From positions 312,268 to 376,267 of the forward strand of contig NZ_SJZI01000050.1 of NCBI RefSeq assembly GCF_004337505.1: 64,000 nucleotides of DNA, in the 5' to 3' direction. Positions 8,524-16,126 of the stretch are shown piece after piece. The stretch is from Flaviaestuariibacter flavus. GTDB lineage: Bacteria > Bacteroidota > Bacteroidia > Chitinophagales > Chitinophagaceae. Under the pieces are notes generated by a model. The model did no database searches, was not told where the DNA came from, and worked only from the letters and a program-made list of their open reading frames with translations. Both the position numbers and the translations under genes were made by a program. Each line of letters begins with the position of its first letter. The first letter of the stretch is position 1.

Positions 8524-9246
8524 ATGAAGAAGGCGCTCCTTACGAAACTTACCTTTTGCCTGCTGGCGATCGGCTCCCTTTTTCTCATGCCCGCAACCGC
8601 GCAGGCTCAGTCGCGCGACGAAATCATACACGCCAGCTACTTTGTAGCTTTCGGGCGTTATGCGAATGCTGGTGAACTGGCCTATTGGCGCCAGAACCTC
8701 GGCAACCGCAATATCCAGCAGATGGTAGACAATCACAAGACCTACCTGCGCTCAACCCAATCGGAACGGGAGGAAACGGTGAAGCGCTCCTTCATGGATG
8801 CTTTCGGATGGAACCCGAGCAGCCAGGAGTTGCGCCAGTGGTCGGGCCAGAACAAGACCTACGCCGAGATGATGAGCTACCACATCAACAACTGGCTCAA
8901 TGTATACCCCGACCGGAAGGCGCACGTGATCAAGCAATCCTATTACAAGGTTTTCGGACGCACTGCCAATGCCGACGAGCTCCGCTACTGGATGGCACAA
9001 CCGACCTGTTCCTTTGCGCAGCTGGTGGCTATGCATACGACCTGGAAGCTGCAGAACCAGGGCTCGTCGAAGATGGGACAGATCAAGCCGAACATGCGCG
9101 AGAACGGTATTTCTACTGCCGCCCTCAGTTCCGGCGCGATGGCCGGCGTAGTGGCCGCGGGTGGCATGAACATCATTGCGCCCAATGGTGGCCAGGTGGT
9201 GGCGGCCGGAGGAATGAACGTGGTGGCACCGGGTGGCGGCAACTGA
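8524..9246 (+). CDS. Secreted DUF4214-like repeat protein with Gly-rich tail
   Basis: 240 residues with a clear signal peptide (cleavage near A-Q-A-Q, residue 29). The mature part carries three degenerate repeats of the form F-x-x-F-G-R-x-A-N-A-x-E-L-x-Y-W (about 40-60, 86-106, 143-163), which resemble DUF4214 modules of bacterial surface proteins. The C-terminus is Gly/Ala rich with two near-identical copies of V-V-A-A-G-G-M-N-(I/V)-(I/V)-A-P. The next gene encodes a secreted cysteine peptidase whose mature N-terminus carries a fourth copy of the same repeat (D-P-W-I-K-Q-A-Y-K-E-L-F-G-R), so the two products are related by structure and probably work together. Function unknown. Confidence 0.82.
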   Translation: MKKALLTKLTFCLLAIGSLFLMPATAQAQSRDEIIHASYFVAFGRYANAGELAYWRQNLGNRNIQQMVDNHKTYLRSTQSEREETVKRSFMDAFGWNPSSQELRQWSGQNKTYAEMMSYHINNWLNVYPDRKAHVIKQSYYKVFGRTANADELRYWMAQPTCSFAQLVAMHTTWKLQNQGSSKMGQIKPNMRENGISTAALSSGAMAGVVAAGGMNIIAPNGGQVVAAGGMNVVAPGGGN

Positions 9247-9282
9247 TTGTCTTCCCTTTTATCAAACCCATAAACCAAGCGT

Positions 9283-10122
9283 ATGAAACTGAAACTTTTT
9301 CTTCCGGTGCTGGCATCGATCTGCTTCACCGCCGCGCATGCCCAGAACTGCGATCCCTGGATCAAGCAGGCATACAAGGAGCTTTTCGGCCGCGAGCCCA
9401 ACGGTACGGAGTGCAACATCCGGAACTACAACAATGGTTCCTGGAACAGCTACGACCAGTTAAAAGGGTATATCAAAACCTATAATAAAACCAGCGGCGG
9501 CACGCCCCAGTTTGCTTCCAATGGCAAGCAGCAGGCCATGGGCCACTGCGGCACGAGCGGCTACAACGGTATCTGCGCCATTACCGAATTTACCAACGAC
9601 GACTTCCCGGTGCGCAACACCACCTGTGGGCAGGCAGCCGCGGTGACGGCCATGTGGCATGCCGGCCTCGGTGCCAGCTATGGCGATCCTAAGGCGCTTG
9701 CGAAAAGCTTCTACGGCTATGCGCCGCCGAAGATCACCGTCGGTGGACTCGTGGAAGCGAAAGGCTCGCTGGGTACCGACTGGCGCCAGATCAACTATGG
9801 CCTCGACGGGTACAAAAGCCAGGGCATCCGCTACAACTGGCAAAAAGGGATCGATGCGCTCAAAAACGAGCTGCGCAAGAACGTTCCCTGCCTGTTTATG
9901 CTCGACACGGGCACCCTGCCGCAGTATGGCTACAAATGGTTCACGGGCCACTGGGTAGTGGCGTACGGGTACGATTCAAAGTATGTGTATGTTACCAATT
10001 TTCCGGACAACAAAATGACCTGGGACGAGCTGAAAAAGGCCTGGGGCGGGGTTTGGAATGAAGGCAACCTGGCAAAGGCGCACGGTACCGCGGAAATGTT
10101 TGCGGCCGTTTGGAAACAGTAA
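9283..10122 (+). CDS. Secreted papain/C39-like cysteine peptidase
   Basis: 279 residues. A signal peptide is cleaved after A-H-A (residue 20). A DUF4214-like motif follows at about 24-50. The peptidase domain has T-T-C-G-Q-A-A-A-V-T-A-M (catalytic Cys, with the preceding residues forming the oxyanion environment), G-H-W-V-V-A-Y-G-Y-D (catalytic His) and N-F-P-D-N (third residue), the order found in the C39-like/papain-like superfamily. It lacks transporter domains, so it is a free exported enzyme. It lies 36 bp after the DUF4214-like gene and is followed by a strong terminator, so the two genes form a unit. The substrate is unknown; the neighbouring Gly-Gly-rich protein is a candidate. Confidence 0.8.
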   Translation: MKLKLFLPVLASICFTAAHAQNCDPWIKQAYKELFGREPNGTECNIRNYNNGSWNSYDQLKGYIKTYNKTSGGTPQFASNGKQQAMGHCGTSGYNGICAITEFTNDDFPVRNTTCGQAAAVTAMWHAGLGASYGDPKALAKSFYGYAPPKITVGGLVEAKGSLGTDWRQINYGLDGYKSQGIRYNWQKGIDALKNELRKNVPCLFMLDTGTLPQYGYKWFTGHWVVAYGYDSKYVYVTNFPDNKMTWDELKKAWGGVWNEGNLAKAHGTAEMFAAVWKQ

Positions 10123-10130
10123 CGTTCTTG

Positions 10131-10163
10131 TGGAGACGGGTTTGTGCCGTCTCCATTTTTTAT
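10131..10163 (+). terminator. Rho-independent terminator
   Basis: Stem TGGAGACGG / CCGTCTCCA with a 7-base loop, followed by a T-rich run. It lies directly after the cysteine peptidase gene. Confidence 0.85.
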
Positions 10164-10178
10164 TAAAAAGTAATTTTC

Positions 10179-10622
10179 ATGACCCGATTTTACTGCTGTT
10201 TGCTTGCCGGAATATTTGCCGGCTGCGGCAACGCACCAGGCGCTCCACATACGGCTGCTGCCGGTTCCGATGGGACCACACGCCGCTATCGCGGAGCCAT
10301 CTCCAATGGTATGAAGGGCGACTCGCTTTTCTTCGATCTTTCTCCGGACGGCAAACAATTACGCAACCTGACCTTTAAAGGCTACTGGCGTTGCAGCGGC
10401 AAGCTGGAACAAATGACCGCCGGGCCAAAGGGCAGCTTTCCCGTTGCAAACGGAAAGGTAAAAGGATATCTTTCCGAACCTCCAGGAGGCGGCGCTACCG
10501 CCTGGCGCTTCGACATTGACGCGGCGATACAGAAGTCCACGGCCTCGGGAACCTTCCGGATGAATATCAACAACCTGGGTTGTGATACATACCTGCTTAA
10601 ATGGACGGCCGCGGCCTATTGA
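10179..10622 (+). CDS. Hypothetical lipoprotein
   Basis: 147 residues. The signal sequence has a lipobox I-F-A-G-C with Cys at residue 16. The mature part is short with predominantly beta-like alternation, contains D-G-K-Q-L-R-N-L-T-F typical of small Bacteroidota lipoproteins, and has a second Cys pair. No family recognised. It follows the terminator of the peptidase gene, so it probably has its own promoter. Confidence 0.72.
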   Translation: MTRFYCCLLAGIFAGCGNAPGAPHTAAAGSDGTTRRYRGAISNGMKGDSLFFDLSPDGKQLRNLTFKGYWRCSGKLEQMTAGPKGSFPVANGKVKGYLSEPPGGGATAWRFDIDAAIQKSTASGTFRMNINNLGCDTYLLKWTAAAY

Positions 10623-10671
10623 GCTGCGCAAGCCGGCACTATTATCTCACACGTTTCAACCGAATCCAGTT

Positions 10672-11679
10672 ATGCGCACAACACGGGCACTGCTGCTCTT
10701 ATGCGGACTGCTTCCTTTGCTGACAGCATGCGGCCAATCCGCATCGTGGAAGGGGAAGTTCATTTACGAACACAGCACGGATATCAACGAATACGACCTG
10801 GCGGCAAAGAAGGACAAGATGCTGTTCCAGCAAGGCACCCATCCCTTTGTCACTTCCTCCGGCGAGATCATCTATATCAATTATGCGTTTCCCAAGCGCA
10901 ACATCCTCGTGCGCAAGCGTACGGCCTCCGGCCAGTTTCGCGATGTGCTCGACCTGGGCAGCGATAACCCCGATTACAAAGAGGCACTTGAGGCCTACAG
11001 CGTGATTCGTGGCACCGGGATTTCCGCCGTTCTTTCCGGGATGAGCGACCCGCGCGTATCGCCGGACGGGCGTTTCCTGTCGCTTACGATTTACGGATAC
11101 AAGGGCCAGGGCTTTGAAAAAAATTGCGTTGCTGTATTCGATATTGCCAGCCGGAAGCTGCTGTACAAATTTGAAGGCAAATACTATGGTCAGTGGATGC
11201 CCGACGGGCGCCTGCTGATGTCGGGCTGGCACAAAGCAGAGAGCTCCGACGGGACCCTGTACAAGGAGCCTGCGCCCGGCATCTTCCTCACCGACGCAGC
11301 GCTCGCCAACCCGCAGCGTATCGACAAAGACCTCGACGACCCGGCCCCGTACCACGCCACGCCAAGCCCCGACGGGAAACGCGTTGCATTTATTTTGAAC
11401 GGGCATGTGTGGGTGATGAACATCGATGGTACGGGCGCGCATCAGGTAACCGACGTTGACCGCGACAATGTTGAAACCTACCCTGCATGGTCGCCCGACG
11501 GGAAGTCTGTGGCTTGCTGGACTTACAAAACATTCGAGCGCTCTTATTATACCGCGATCGCCATCGTGCCGGCATCGTCGAAGACGCCGGTTGTGCTGAG
11601 TGATAAAGCCGCGGTATGGCCGCGCGATCAGAAAGGATACCGGATCAGCGGCGGCGCACACCAATTCAGCTGGAGATAG
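10672..11679 (+). CDS. TolB-like beta-propeller lipoprotein
   Basis: 335 residues from ATG 10672. I prefer this start to an in-frame ATG 90 bp upstream because it gives a clean lipoprotein signal (lipobox L-L-T-A-C, Cys near 19). The mature protein carries repeated WD40/TolB-type blades with the signatures S-P-D-G-R/K (three copies) and W-S-P-D-G-K. Such propellers in outer-membrane lipoproteins usually bind proteins or glycans rather than catalyse. It stands alone between lipoprotein and tRNA regions and ends before an inverted repeat. Confidence 0.82.
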   Translation: MRTTRALLLLCGLLPLLTACGQSASWKGKFIYEHSTDINEYDLAAKKDKMLFQQGTHPFVTSSGEIIYINYAFPKRNILVRKRTASGQFRDVLDLGSDNPDYKEALEAYSVIRGTGISAVLSGMSDPRVSPDGRFLSLTIYGYKGQGFEKNCVAVFDIASRKLLYKFEGKYYGQWMPDGRLLMSGWHKAESSDGTLYKEPAPGIFLTDAALANPQRIDKDLDDPAPYHATPSPDGKRVAFILNGHVWVMNIDGTGAHQVTDVDRDNVETYPAWSPDGKSVACWTYKTFERSYYTAIAIVPASSKTPVVLSDKAAVWPRDQKGYRISGGAHQFSWR

Positions 11680-11722
11680 GAGTCATATCTGGCACCAGCC
11701 GTTGCAGCAGAACCTTTACCAG

Positions 11723-11756
11723 CACCAAGGCGCGCCGGAATGGGCGCGCCTTGGTG
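11723..11756 (+). terminator. Strong hairpin after TolB-like gene
   Basis: Perfect 14-bp stem (CACCAAGGCGCGCC and complement) with a 6-base loop, 44 bp after the stop. The U-tract is weak (TGTTATGT), so termination efficiency is uncertain. Confidence 0.6.
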
Positions 11757-11817
11757 TGTTATGTATATCCGGTTAATGTGCAATGACGATCAACCAGGGG
11801 TGGGCGAGCCGTAAAAT

Positions 11818-11852
11818 AAAAAAGCCTCCCGACAAATGTCGGGAGGCTTTTT
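11818..11852 (-). terminator. Terminator of tRNA-Leu
   Basis: Perfect 14-bp stem (AAAGCCTCCCGACA and complement, 11821-11850) with a 2-base spacer. On the minus strand it is followed by a T-rich run. It sits immediately downstream of the tRNA-Leu 3' end. Confidence 0.85.
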
Positions 11853-11853
11853 G

Positions 11854-11937
11854 TGCCCAAGACTGGATTCGAACCAGCACGCCCTTGCGAGCGCTACCAC
11901 CTCAAGGTAGTGCGTCTACCAATTTCGCCACCTGGGC
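11854..11937 (-). tRNA. tRNA-Leu (anticodon GAG)
   Basis: On the minus strand the sequence folds as a class II tRNA: acceptor GCCCAGG pairing with CTTGGGC, D-loop with TTGGTAGAC, anticodon stem CTACC/GGTAG around loop TTGAGGT (anticodon GAG), a variable arm, T-arm GGTTCGAATCC and discriminator A. CCA is not encoded. Length about 84 nt. Confidence 0.95.
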
Positions 11938-11981
11938 AACCTTAGAAAGATCTTATCCCCGATTGGGGAGTGCAAATGTAA

Positions 11982-13127
11982 TTACTTTTTTAATACAATG
12001 CGAAAAGTTGTTCCTTTTCCCGGCTCAGAATTTTTTACAAAGAGCTGGCCGCGATGATATTGCTCCACGATCCGCTTGGAAAGACTAAGCCCGAGGCCCC
12101 AGCCACGCTTCTTTGTAGTAAAGCCGGGCTTGAAAACTTTGGCCACGTTTCCTTTGCTGATGCCCTTGCCGGTATCGGTGACGTCGAGCACGACATCGTT
12201 TGCGCGTTCCTGGATGTCGATACGCAGAAGGCCCCGGCCCTCGAGTGCATCCAGACCATTCTTGAGTAGGTTCTCAATCACCCAGTCGAAGAGCGGCCCC
12301 GACAACGGTACCAGGATCGTCTCGCGCCCGCCGGTTTCCAGGTCGAAACGCACACGCCCCGGGGCGCGCTTGCGCACATACTCCATCATCTGGTGCACCT
12401 GCTCCACCACATTGCGCGGCTCGAGTTTGGGTGTCGAGCCGATCTTGCCAAAACGGTCGCTCACGAGGCGGAGACGGCTCACGTCTTTTTCAATCTCCGC
12501 CACGAAGTCTTCTTCAGGGTGCGTTTCCTTCAGTAGTTCCACCCAGCCTTCGAGCGATGATACCGGTGTGCCGAGCTGGTGGGCCGTTTCCTTGGCCATG
12601 CCGGCCCACACCTGGTTTTGGGTGGAGCGATAAGAGCTGCGCAAAGAGAGAATGGCAAGCCCGATAAATAGCGCCACGATCACCAGTTGTACATAGGGAT
12701 AATACCGCACCTCGTCGAGCAGGCGGCTGTTACCATAGTAATAATGGTTCTGCCGGCTCGGGTCGATCGGGTCCTGGTAGAGGAGGGGCTGGTGCGCGGC
12801 GCGGAACGACTTCAGCCGCTCTTTCAGGTAAGCCGAATCGTTCAGGCGCGTTGAATCGAGGTTCTTCACTTCCATGATCCGGCCCCGCTCGTCGGTGATG
12901 ATGATCGGGATGTCGGTGTTGTCGCGCTGGATCTTCAGCGCCAGCGTTGTTTCCTTATTGTTGATATTAAGGATGCTGTTGCTGGCTTCAATCCATTCTT
13001 CCACCTTGAGGCGTTCCTCCCGTTCGATCTTGGCCGCGAGGTAAGACGAATACCAGACCGTGCCGCTTACAATGAGGATAGCGATCAGGGCCAGCAGGGA
13101 GCGGATATTCAACAGCGAGCGCAACAT
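11982..13127 (-). CDS. Membrane sensor histidine kinase
   Basis: 381 residues from the ATG at 13127, chosen because the longer in-frame extension upstream is low-complexity and would read through a degenerate repeat. The first hydrophobic helix (about 10-28) is followed by a periplasmic or linker region (about 30-130) and a second helix near 138-155. The dimerisation/phospho-acceptor motif is E-T-A-H183-Q-L-G-T-P, a form frequent in Bacteroidota kinases. The HATPase_c domain has an N-box (E-N-L-L-K-N-G-L-D), D-T-G-K-G-I and G-W-G-L-G-L-S-L. No regulator lies beside it, so it is an orphan kinase. Its upstream region is bounded by the IS256 element. Confidence 0.9.
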   Translation of the reverse strand: MLRSLLNIRSLLALIAILIVSGTVWYSSYLAAKIEREERLKVEEWIEASNSILNINNKETTLALKIQRDNTDIPIIITDERGRIMEVKNLDSTRLNDSAYLKERLKSFRAAHQPLLYQDPIDPSRQNHYYYGNSRLLDEVRYYPYVQLVIVALFIGLAILSLRSSYRSTQNQVWAGMAKETAHQLGTPVSSLEGWVELLKETHPEEDFVAEIEKDVSRLRLVSDRFGKIGSTPKLEPRNVVEQVHQMMEYVRKRAPGRVRFDLETGGRETILVPLSGPLFDWVIENLLKNGLDALEGRGLLRIDIQERANDVVLDVTDTGKGISKGNVAKVFKPGFTTKKRGWGLGLSLSKRIVEQYHRGQLFVKNSEPGKGTTFRIVLKK

Positions 13128-13131
13128 GCAC

Positions 13132-13215
13132 CGAAGATAATGTGGTAATGTGCTAATGGAATAATGTGCTGATGCAGTAATAGGATAATGCGGTAATCCG
13201 GTAATGCGGGAATAG
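13132..13215. repeat. Degenerate TAATGTGCTGATG-type repeat
   Basis: Short imperfect words of the kind (G)TAATG(TGC)/(T)GATG recur about eight times over 84 bp, between the kinase start and the IS element. A related string occurs at 42632-42665, again in an intergenic spacer. Confidence 0.6.
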
Positions 13216-13268
13216 GAGAGACCGAAAGAAAAAGAGCCCGAGAAAAAGAATGAAAACAAGGAAGAGTA

Positions 13269-14546
13269 TGCTCAATAAAGTGTGTCAATTTAAAACTGAT
13301 TAAATTGATATACGATGGAAAAGAAATCATTTGATTTTGATGCTTTTGTAAAGGAGGCTGGTGAGCAGCTTCGCTCCGGCAAGCCTTTAGTTGGAGCGGA
13401 AGGTGTTTTTACGCCGCTTTTAAAGCGCGTTATTGAAGCTTCTTTAGAAGGTGAGATGGACGAGCACCTTAAGGAGAAGAAAAGGCCGGGCGGCAACCGG
13501 CGCAACGGCCACACACAAAAAAATATACAAAGCTCGTTGGGCGGCTTTGATATTTTTTCTCCCCGCGACCGCGACGCCTCCTTCGAGCCACAGACAGTGG
13601 CCAAGCGTCAGCGGGTCATCTCCGAGGATATGGACCAGAAGATCCTGAGCCTGTATGGCATGGGCCTGTCTTATTCAGACATTCAGAAGCACCTGAAGGA
13701 GATTTATGACTTCGACATCTCGGATGGCACGCTGACGGCCATTACCGACCGGATCATCCCGGCGATCAAGGAGTGGCAGAACCGGGTACTGGAGAGCGTT
13801 TACCCGGTGGTGTGGCTCGATGCCATCCACTTCAAAGTCCGCCAGGACGGCGTGGTGAAGACCCGGGCCATCTATTCCATACTGGCCGTTTCCACGGAAG
13901 GGCAAAAGGAAGTGATCGGCATTTACTTTGGAGAAAACGAGGGAGCGGCTTTCTGGCGCTCGGTGCTCGCTGATCTCAGGCACCGGGGCGTGGAAGACAT
14001 CTGCATTGCCTGCATCGATAACCTGAAGGGGTTTGCAGAAGCCATAGAAGACTTATTCCCTCAGACCGAAGTGCAGCTGTGCCTGGTGCACCAGATGCGC
14101 AACTCGATGAAGTATATGAACTGGAAGGACCTGAAGCCTTTTGTGCGTGATCTGAAGCAGGTCTATAAAGCTGTCAATGCCGCCATGGGCCTGCACTACC
14201 TGGAGGAAGCAGAAAAGAAGTGGGGTGCCAGGTACAGCATCATATTCAAAAGCTGGCGGGCCAATTGGGAGCGGCTCAGCACGTTCTTCAACTATTCACC
14301 TGCCATCCGTAAGATCATATACACGACCAACCCCATCGAAAGTTATCATCGCATGGTGCGCAAGGTCACCAAGACGAAAGGCGCCTTCTCTTCCGAAGAT
14401 GCTATCGTCAAACAAATCTACCTGGCTACCATAAATGCAAACACCAGGTGGCAAGGCACCATGTTCGCATGGACCACCGTCCGCACAGAGTTAACTTTGA
14501 AGTACGGAGACAGGCTGAATAAATAAATGACACACTTAACTGAGCA
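13269..14546 (+). mobile_element. Intact IS256-family insertion sequence
   Basis: Imperfect 19-bp terminal inverted repeats (left 13269-13287, right 14528-14546; 16-17 of 19 positions match, mismatches at the centre) bracket a single full-length transposase gene. Element length is about 1.28 kb. I see no 8-9 bp target duplication directly outside these limits, so either the limits are off by a few bases or the duplication has decayed. The right end touches the 21-bp tandem array. Confidence 0.88.
13315..14526 (+). CDS. IS256-family transposase
   Basis: 403 residues, normal for the family. The N-terminal DNA-binding region includes a Gly-Asn-Arg-Arg-Asn-Gly motif. The DDE catalytic triad is visible: D169 (W-L-D-A-I-H-F-K), D235 (C-I-D-N-L-K-G-F) and E342 (N-P-I-E-S-Y-H-R). 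The region between D235 and E342 contains the C-L-V-H-Q-M-R-N-S motif typical of mutator-type transposases. No frameshift or truncation is seen, so the element is probably competent. The stop codon lies only 1 bp from the right inverted repeat. Confidence 0.96.
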   Translation: MEKKSFDFDAFVKEAGEQLRSGKPLVGAEGVFTPLLKRVIEASLEGEMDEHLKEKKRPGGNRRNGHTQKNIQSSLGGFDIFSPRDRDASFEPQTVAKRQRVISEDMDQKILSLYGMGLSYSDIQKHLKEIYDFDISDGTLTAITDRIIPAIKEWQNRVLESVYPVVWLDAIHFKVRQDGVVKTRAIYSILAVSTEGQKEVIGIYFGENEGAAFWRSVLADLRHRGVEDICIACIDNLKGFAEAIEDLFPQTEVQLCLVHQMRNSMKYMNWKDLKPFVRDLKQVYKAVNAAMGLHYLEEAEKKWGARYSIIFKSWRANWERLSTFFNYSPAIRKIIYTTNPIESYHRMVRKVTKTKGAFSSEDAIVKQIYLATINANTRWQGTMFAWTTVRTELTLKYGDRLNK

Positions 14547-14550
14547 CTAC

Positions 14551-14829
14551 CCGAAATCGGTCTCCTTGTTGCAAAATCCCATCTCCCCACACTATAATTC
14601 CATCTCCGCCCGCCAAAATTGCATCTCTGCCTGCCATAATTACAACTCCGCGGGCTATAATCCGGTCTCCGCAGGCTGTAATTCCATCTCTTCACCCTAT
14701 AATCCGATCTCCGCACGCTATTATTCTTCCTCCACGCTTCATTATTCCATCTCCGCCCTCTATAATTCCATTTTCCACCTTTATTATTCCTCCTCCGCCC
14801 TCCATTAACCCTTCTCCGCACCCCATAAA
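14551..14829. repeat. 21-bp degenerate tandem array with TATAAT cores
   Basis: At least 13 units in an exact 21-bp phase; consensus roughly TATAATTCCATCTCCGCCCGC. The hexamer occurs at 14572, 14593, 14614 and every 21 bp to 14824, as TATAAT (14593, 14656, 14698, 14761) or a 1-2 base variant. Both strands have an open frame giving a heptapeptide repeat, which follows automatically from the 21-bp period, so I do not call it a gene. The array begins right at the IS256 right end. Confidence 0.88.
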
Positions 14830-14911
14830 CCCAATCCAATTGAAAAACAATCACTTGCAAAAACATCCAAATTTTCCTTCCCAAATCTTTCTCAAAGCCC
14901 GGCAATAAGAG

Positions 14912-14919
14912 TAGATTAG
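14912..14919 (+). promoter_or_regulatory. Possible -7 promoter element
   Basis: TAGATTAG, 22 bp before the next start codon. The same octamer precedes the TPR kinase gene. One mismatch to TAnnTTTG, and no convincing -33 element. Confidence 0.3.
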
Positions 14920-14941
14920 TAACACATCAAAACCTTTCCCC

Positions 14942-15631
14942 ATGAATCAAGAGCAAGACAACTTTTTGGAGATGCTGGGAAATACCCAACTGCATTGCGA
15001 CGCGCACCGGCCCTACTGGACGCACCTTCTCCCGGTCTCCGAATCCGTACAGGCCCTCACCGAAACGAAGCGCGAGATCGACCTCTGCGCCCTCGTGCAG
15101 ACCGACGGCACCTCGGGATCGAAGGCGGCCAAAGACATGGCCCTCGAACTGTCGGCCGGCAAATCGTACACCATGGGCCGCCGCGTGCTGGCCTGGGCCA
15201 AGAAAACCGGCAGGGCCGACGTAGTGGCCGCCGTCGACTTCAGCAAAAGCGACCTGCTGCAGGGCGCCGAAGCCGACCTGCTGCAACGCCACCGCCTCAT
15301 TCACCGCTACGCCAGCGATAACAAAGCCGAACTGGCCGCCTACCAGGTGACCGACGAGGCCCTCACCGCGCTCGAAACCGCCATCAACACATTCGACGCC
15401 CTCCGCGGCGGCTACAAGGAAAAGGGCAACCACCGCATCTACTGCACGGGCCGCATTGACGAATTGATCGGCAAAGCCCGCGAAATACTCGACATCCTCG
15501 ACGACGAAGTCGAAGGCCTTATCGAGAACAAAGAATTCATCGAAACCTATTTCATCGCCCGCCGCAAAACCGACCGCCGCGCCACGCGCAGCACCGCCGC
15601 TGCCGGCAGCACCGCCGCAACGGGCGCATGA
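14942..15631 (+). CDS. Conserved-looking hypothetical protein
   Basis: 229 residues, cytoplasmic (no signal or membrane helix). Mostly helical and charged, with a four-helix appearance: a first half containing K-R-E-I-D-L-C-A-L-V-Q-T-D-G-T-S-G and a second half with R-I-D-E-L-I-G-K-A-R-E-I-L-D-I-L-D-D-E. The last 25 residues are low-complexity Arg, Thr, Ala and Gly. No family is recognised. High GC3 and a strong terminator downstream support a real gene. It stands alone between repeat-rich spacers. Confidence 0.75.
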   Translation: MNQEQDNFLEMLGNTQLHCDAHRPYWTHLLPVSESVQALTETKREIDLCALVQTDGTSGSKAAKDMALELSAGKSYTMGRRVLAWAKKTGRADVVAAVDFSKSDLLQGAEADLLQRHRLIHRYASDNKAELAAYQVTDEALTALETAINTFDALRGGYKEKGNHRIYCTGRIDELIGKAREILDILDDEVEGLIENKEFIETYFIARRKTDRRATRSTAAAGSTAATGA

Positions 15632-15661
15632 GCGCAGTTTTATGGTTATTGAATGATAACG

Positions 15662-15690
15662 GCCGGGAGTTTTTACTCCCGGCTTTTTTT
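15662..15690 (+). terminator. Rho-independent terminator
   Basis: Stem GCCGGGAGT/ACTCCCGGC with a TTTT loop, followed by seven T. It lies 30 bp after the hypothetical gene. Confidence 0.92.
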
Positions 15691-15728
15691 GCTCGTTCCC
15701 GCGCCGGTGTTGCGGCTACTTCAGAGCC

Positions 15729-15858
15729 GTCATTGCGAGGGACGGAACGAAGTGGAGGACAGAAGCAATCTCCCCATCTATGGCAGTGCGCTAACCGAAA
15801 CAAGGGAGTTGCCCCATAGATGGGGAGGTTGCTTCGTCGCTACGCTCCTCGCAATGAC
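15729..15858. repeat. MITE/REP-like long palindrome, copy 1
   Basis: 130-bp imperfect palindrome. The outer arms are GTCATTGCGAGG (15729-15740) and its complement (15847-15858); the inner arms are GAAGCAATCTCCCCATCTATGG-like (15762-15783, 15814-15835). A second copy lies at 17565-17704. Isolated outer half-sites occur at 15881-15892 and 17780-17791. No coding capacity. Confidence 0.85.
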
Positions 15859-15936
15859 AGTACTATGGGGGCAGTCGCCTCCTCGCAATGACGGCTTGGT
15901 AAACGCAGCCATTGCTCCCACAAAAGGAGGGCAGAA

Positions 15937-16026
15937 TACATGATCACAGAACAAATGAGCAAATGAATACATGAGGGTGCTCCCCCTCTATAATCATGTA
16001 TTCAGGTACTCTGTGATTATTTGCTC
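15937..16026. repeat. Complex inverted repeat in spacer before ppk2
   Basis: Perfect 11-bp arms TGAATACATGA (15964-15974) and TCATGTATTCA (15994-16004). Additional arms ATCACAGA and GAGCAAAT recur inverted on the right side but in swapped order. A different sequence family from the neighbouring palindrome. Function unknown. Confidence 0.55.
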
Positions 16027-16126
16027 TGCAATCCCTCCCGGCTACAGGGTGGGTTGAGGGTCTGGGCCCAACTTTTGAAATAACTCCCCCGGAAGGTCGC
16101 TCTCAAACCCGCTTCTCACCTCCGCC

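Noticed and set aside
13269..14546. 8-9 bp target duplication around the IS element
   Set aside because: Flanks GAAGAGTA and CTACCCGA do not match, and shifting the ends by a few bases did not help.
14527..14808. 93-codon heptad-repeat ORF (and minus-strand counterpart to 14905)
   Set aside because: A 21-bp array keeps any frame open; both strands are equally open and residues at fixed positions are not conserved beyond the DNA repeat.
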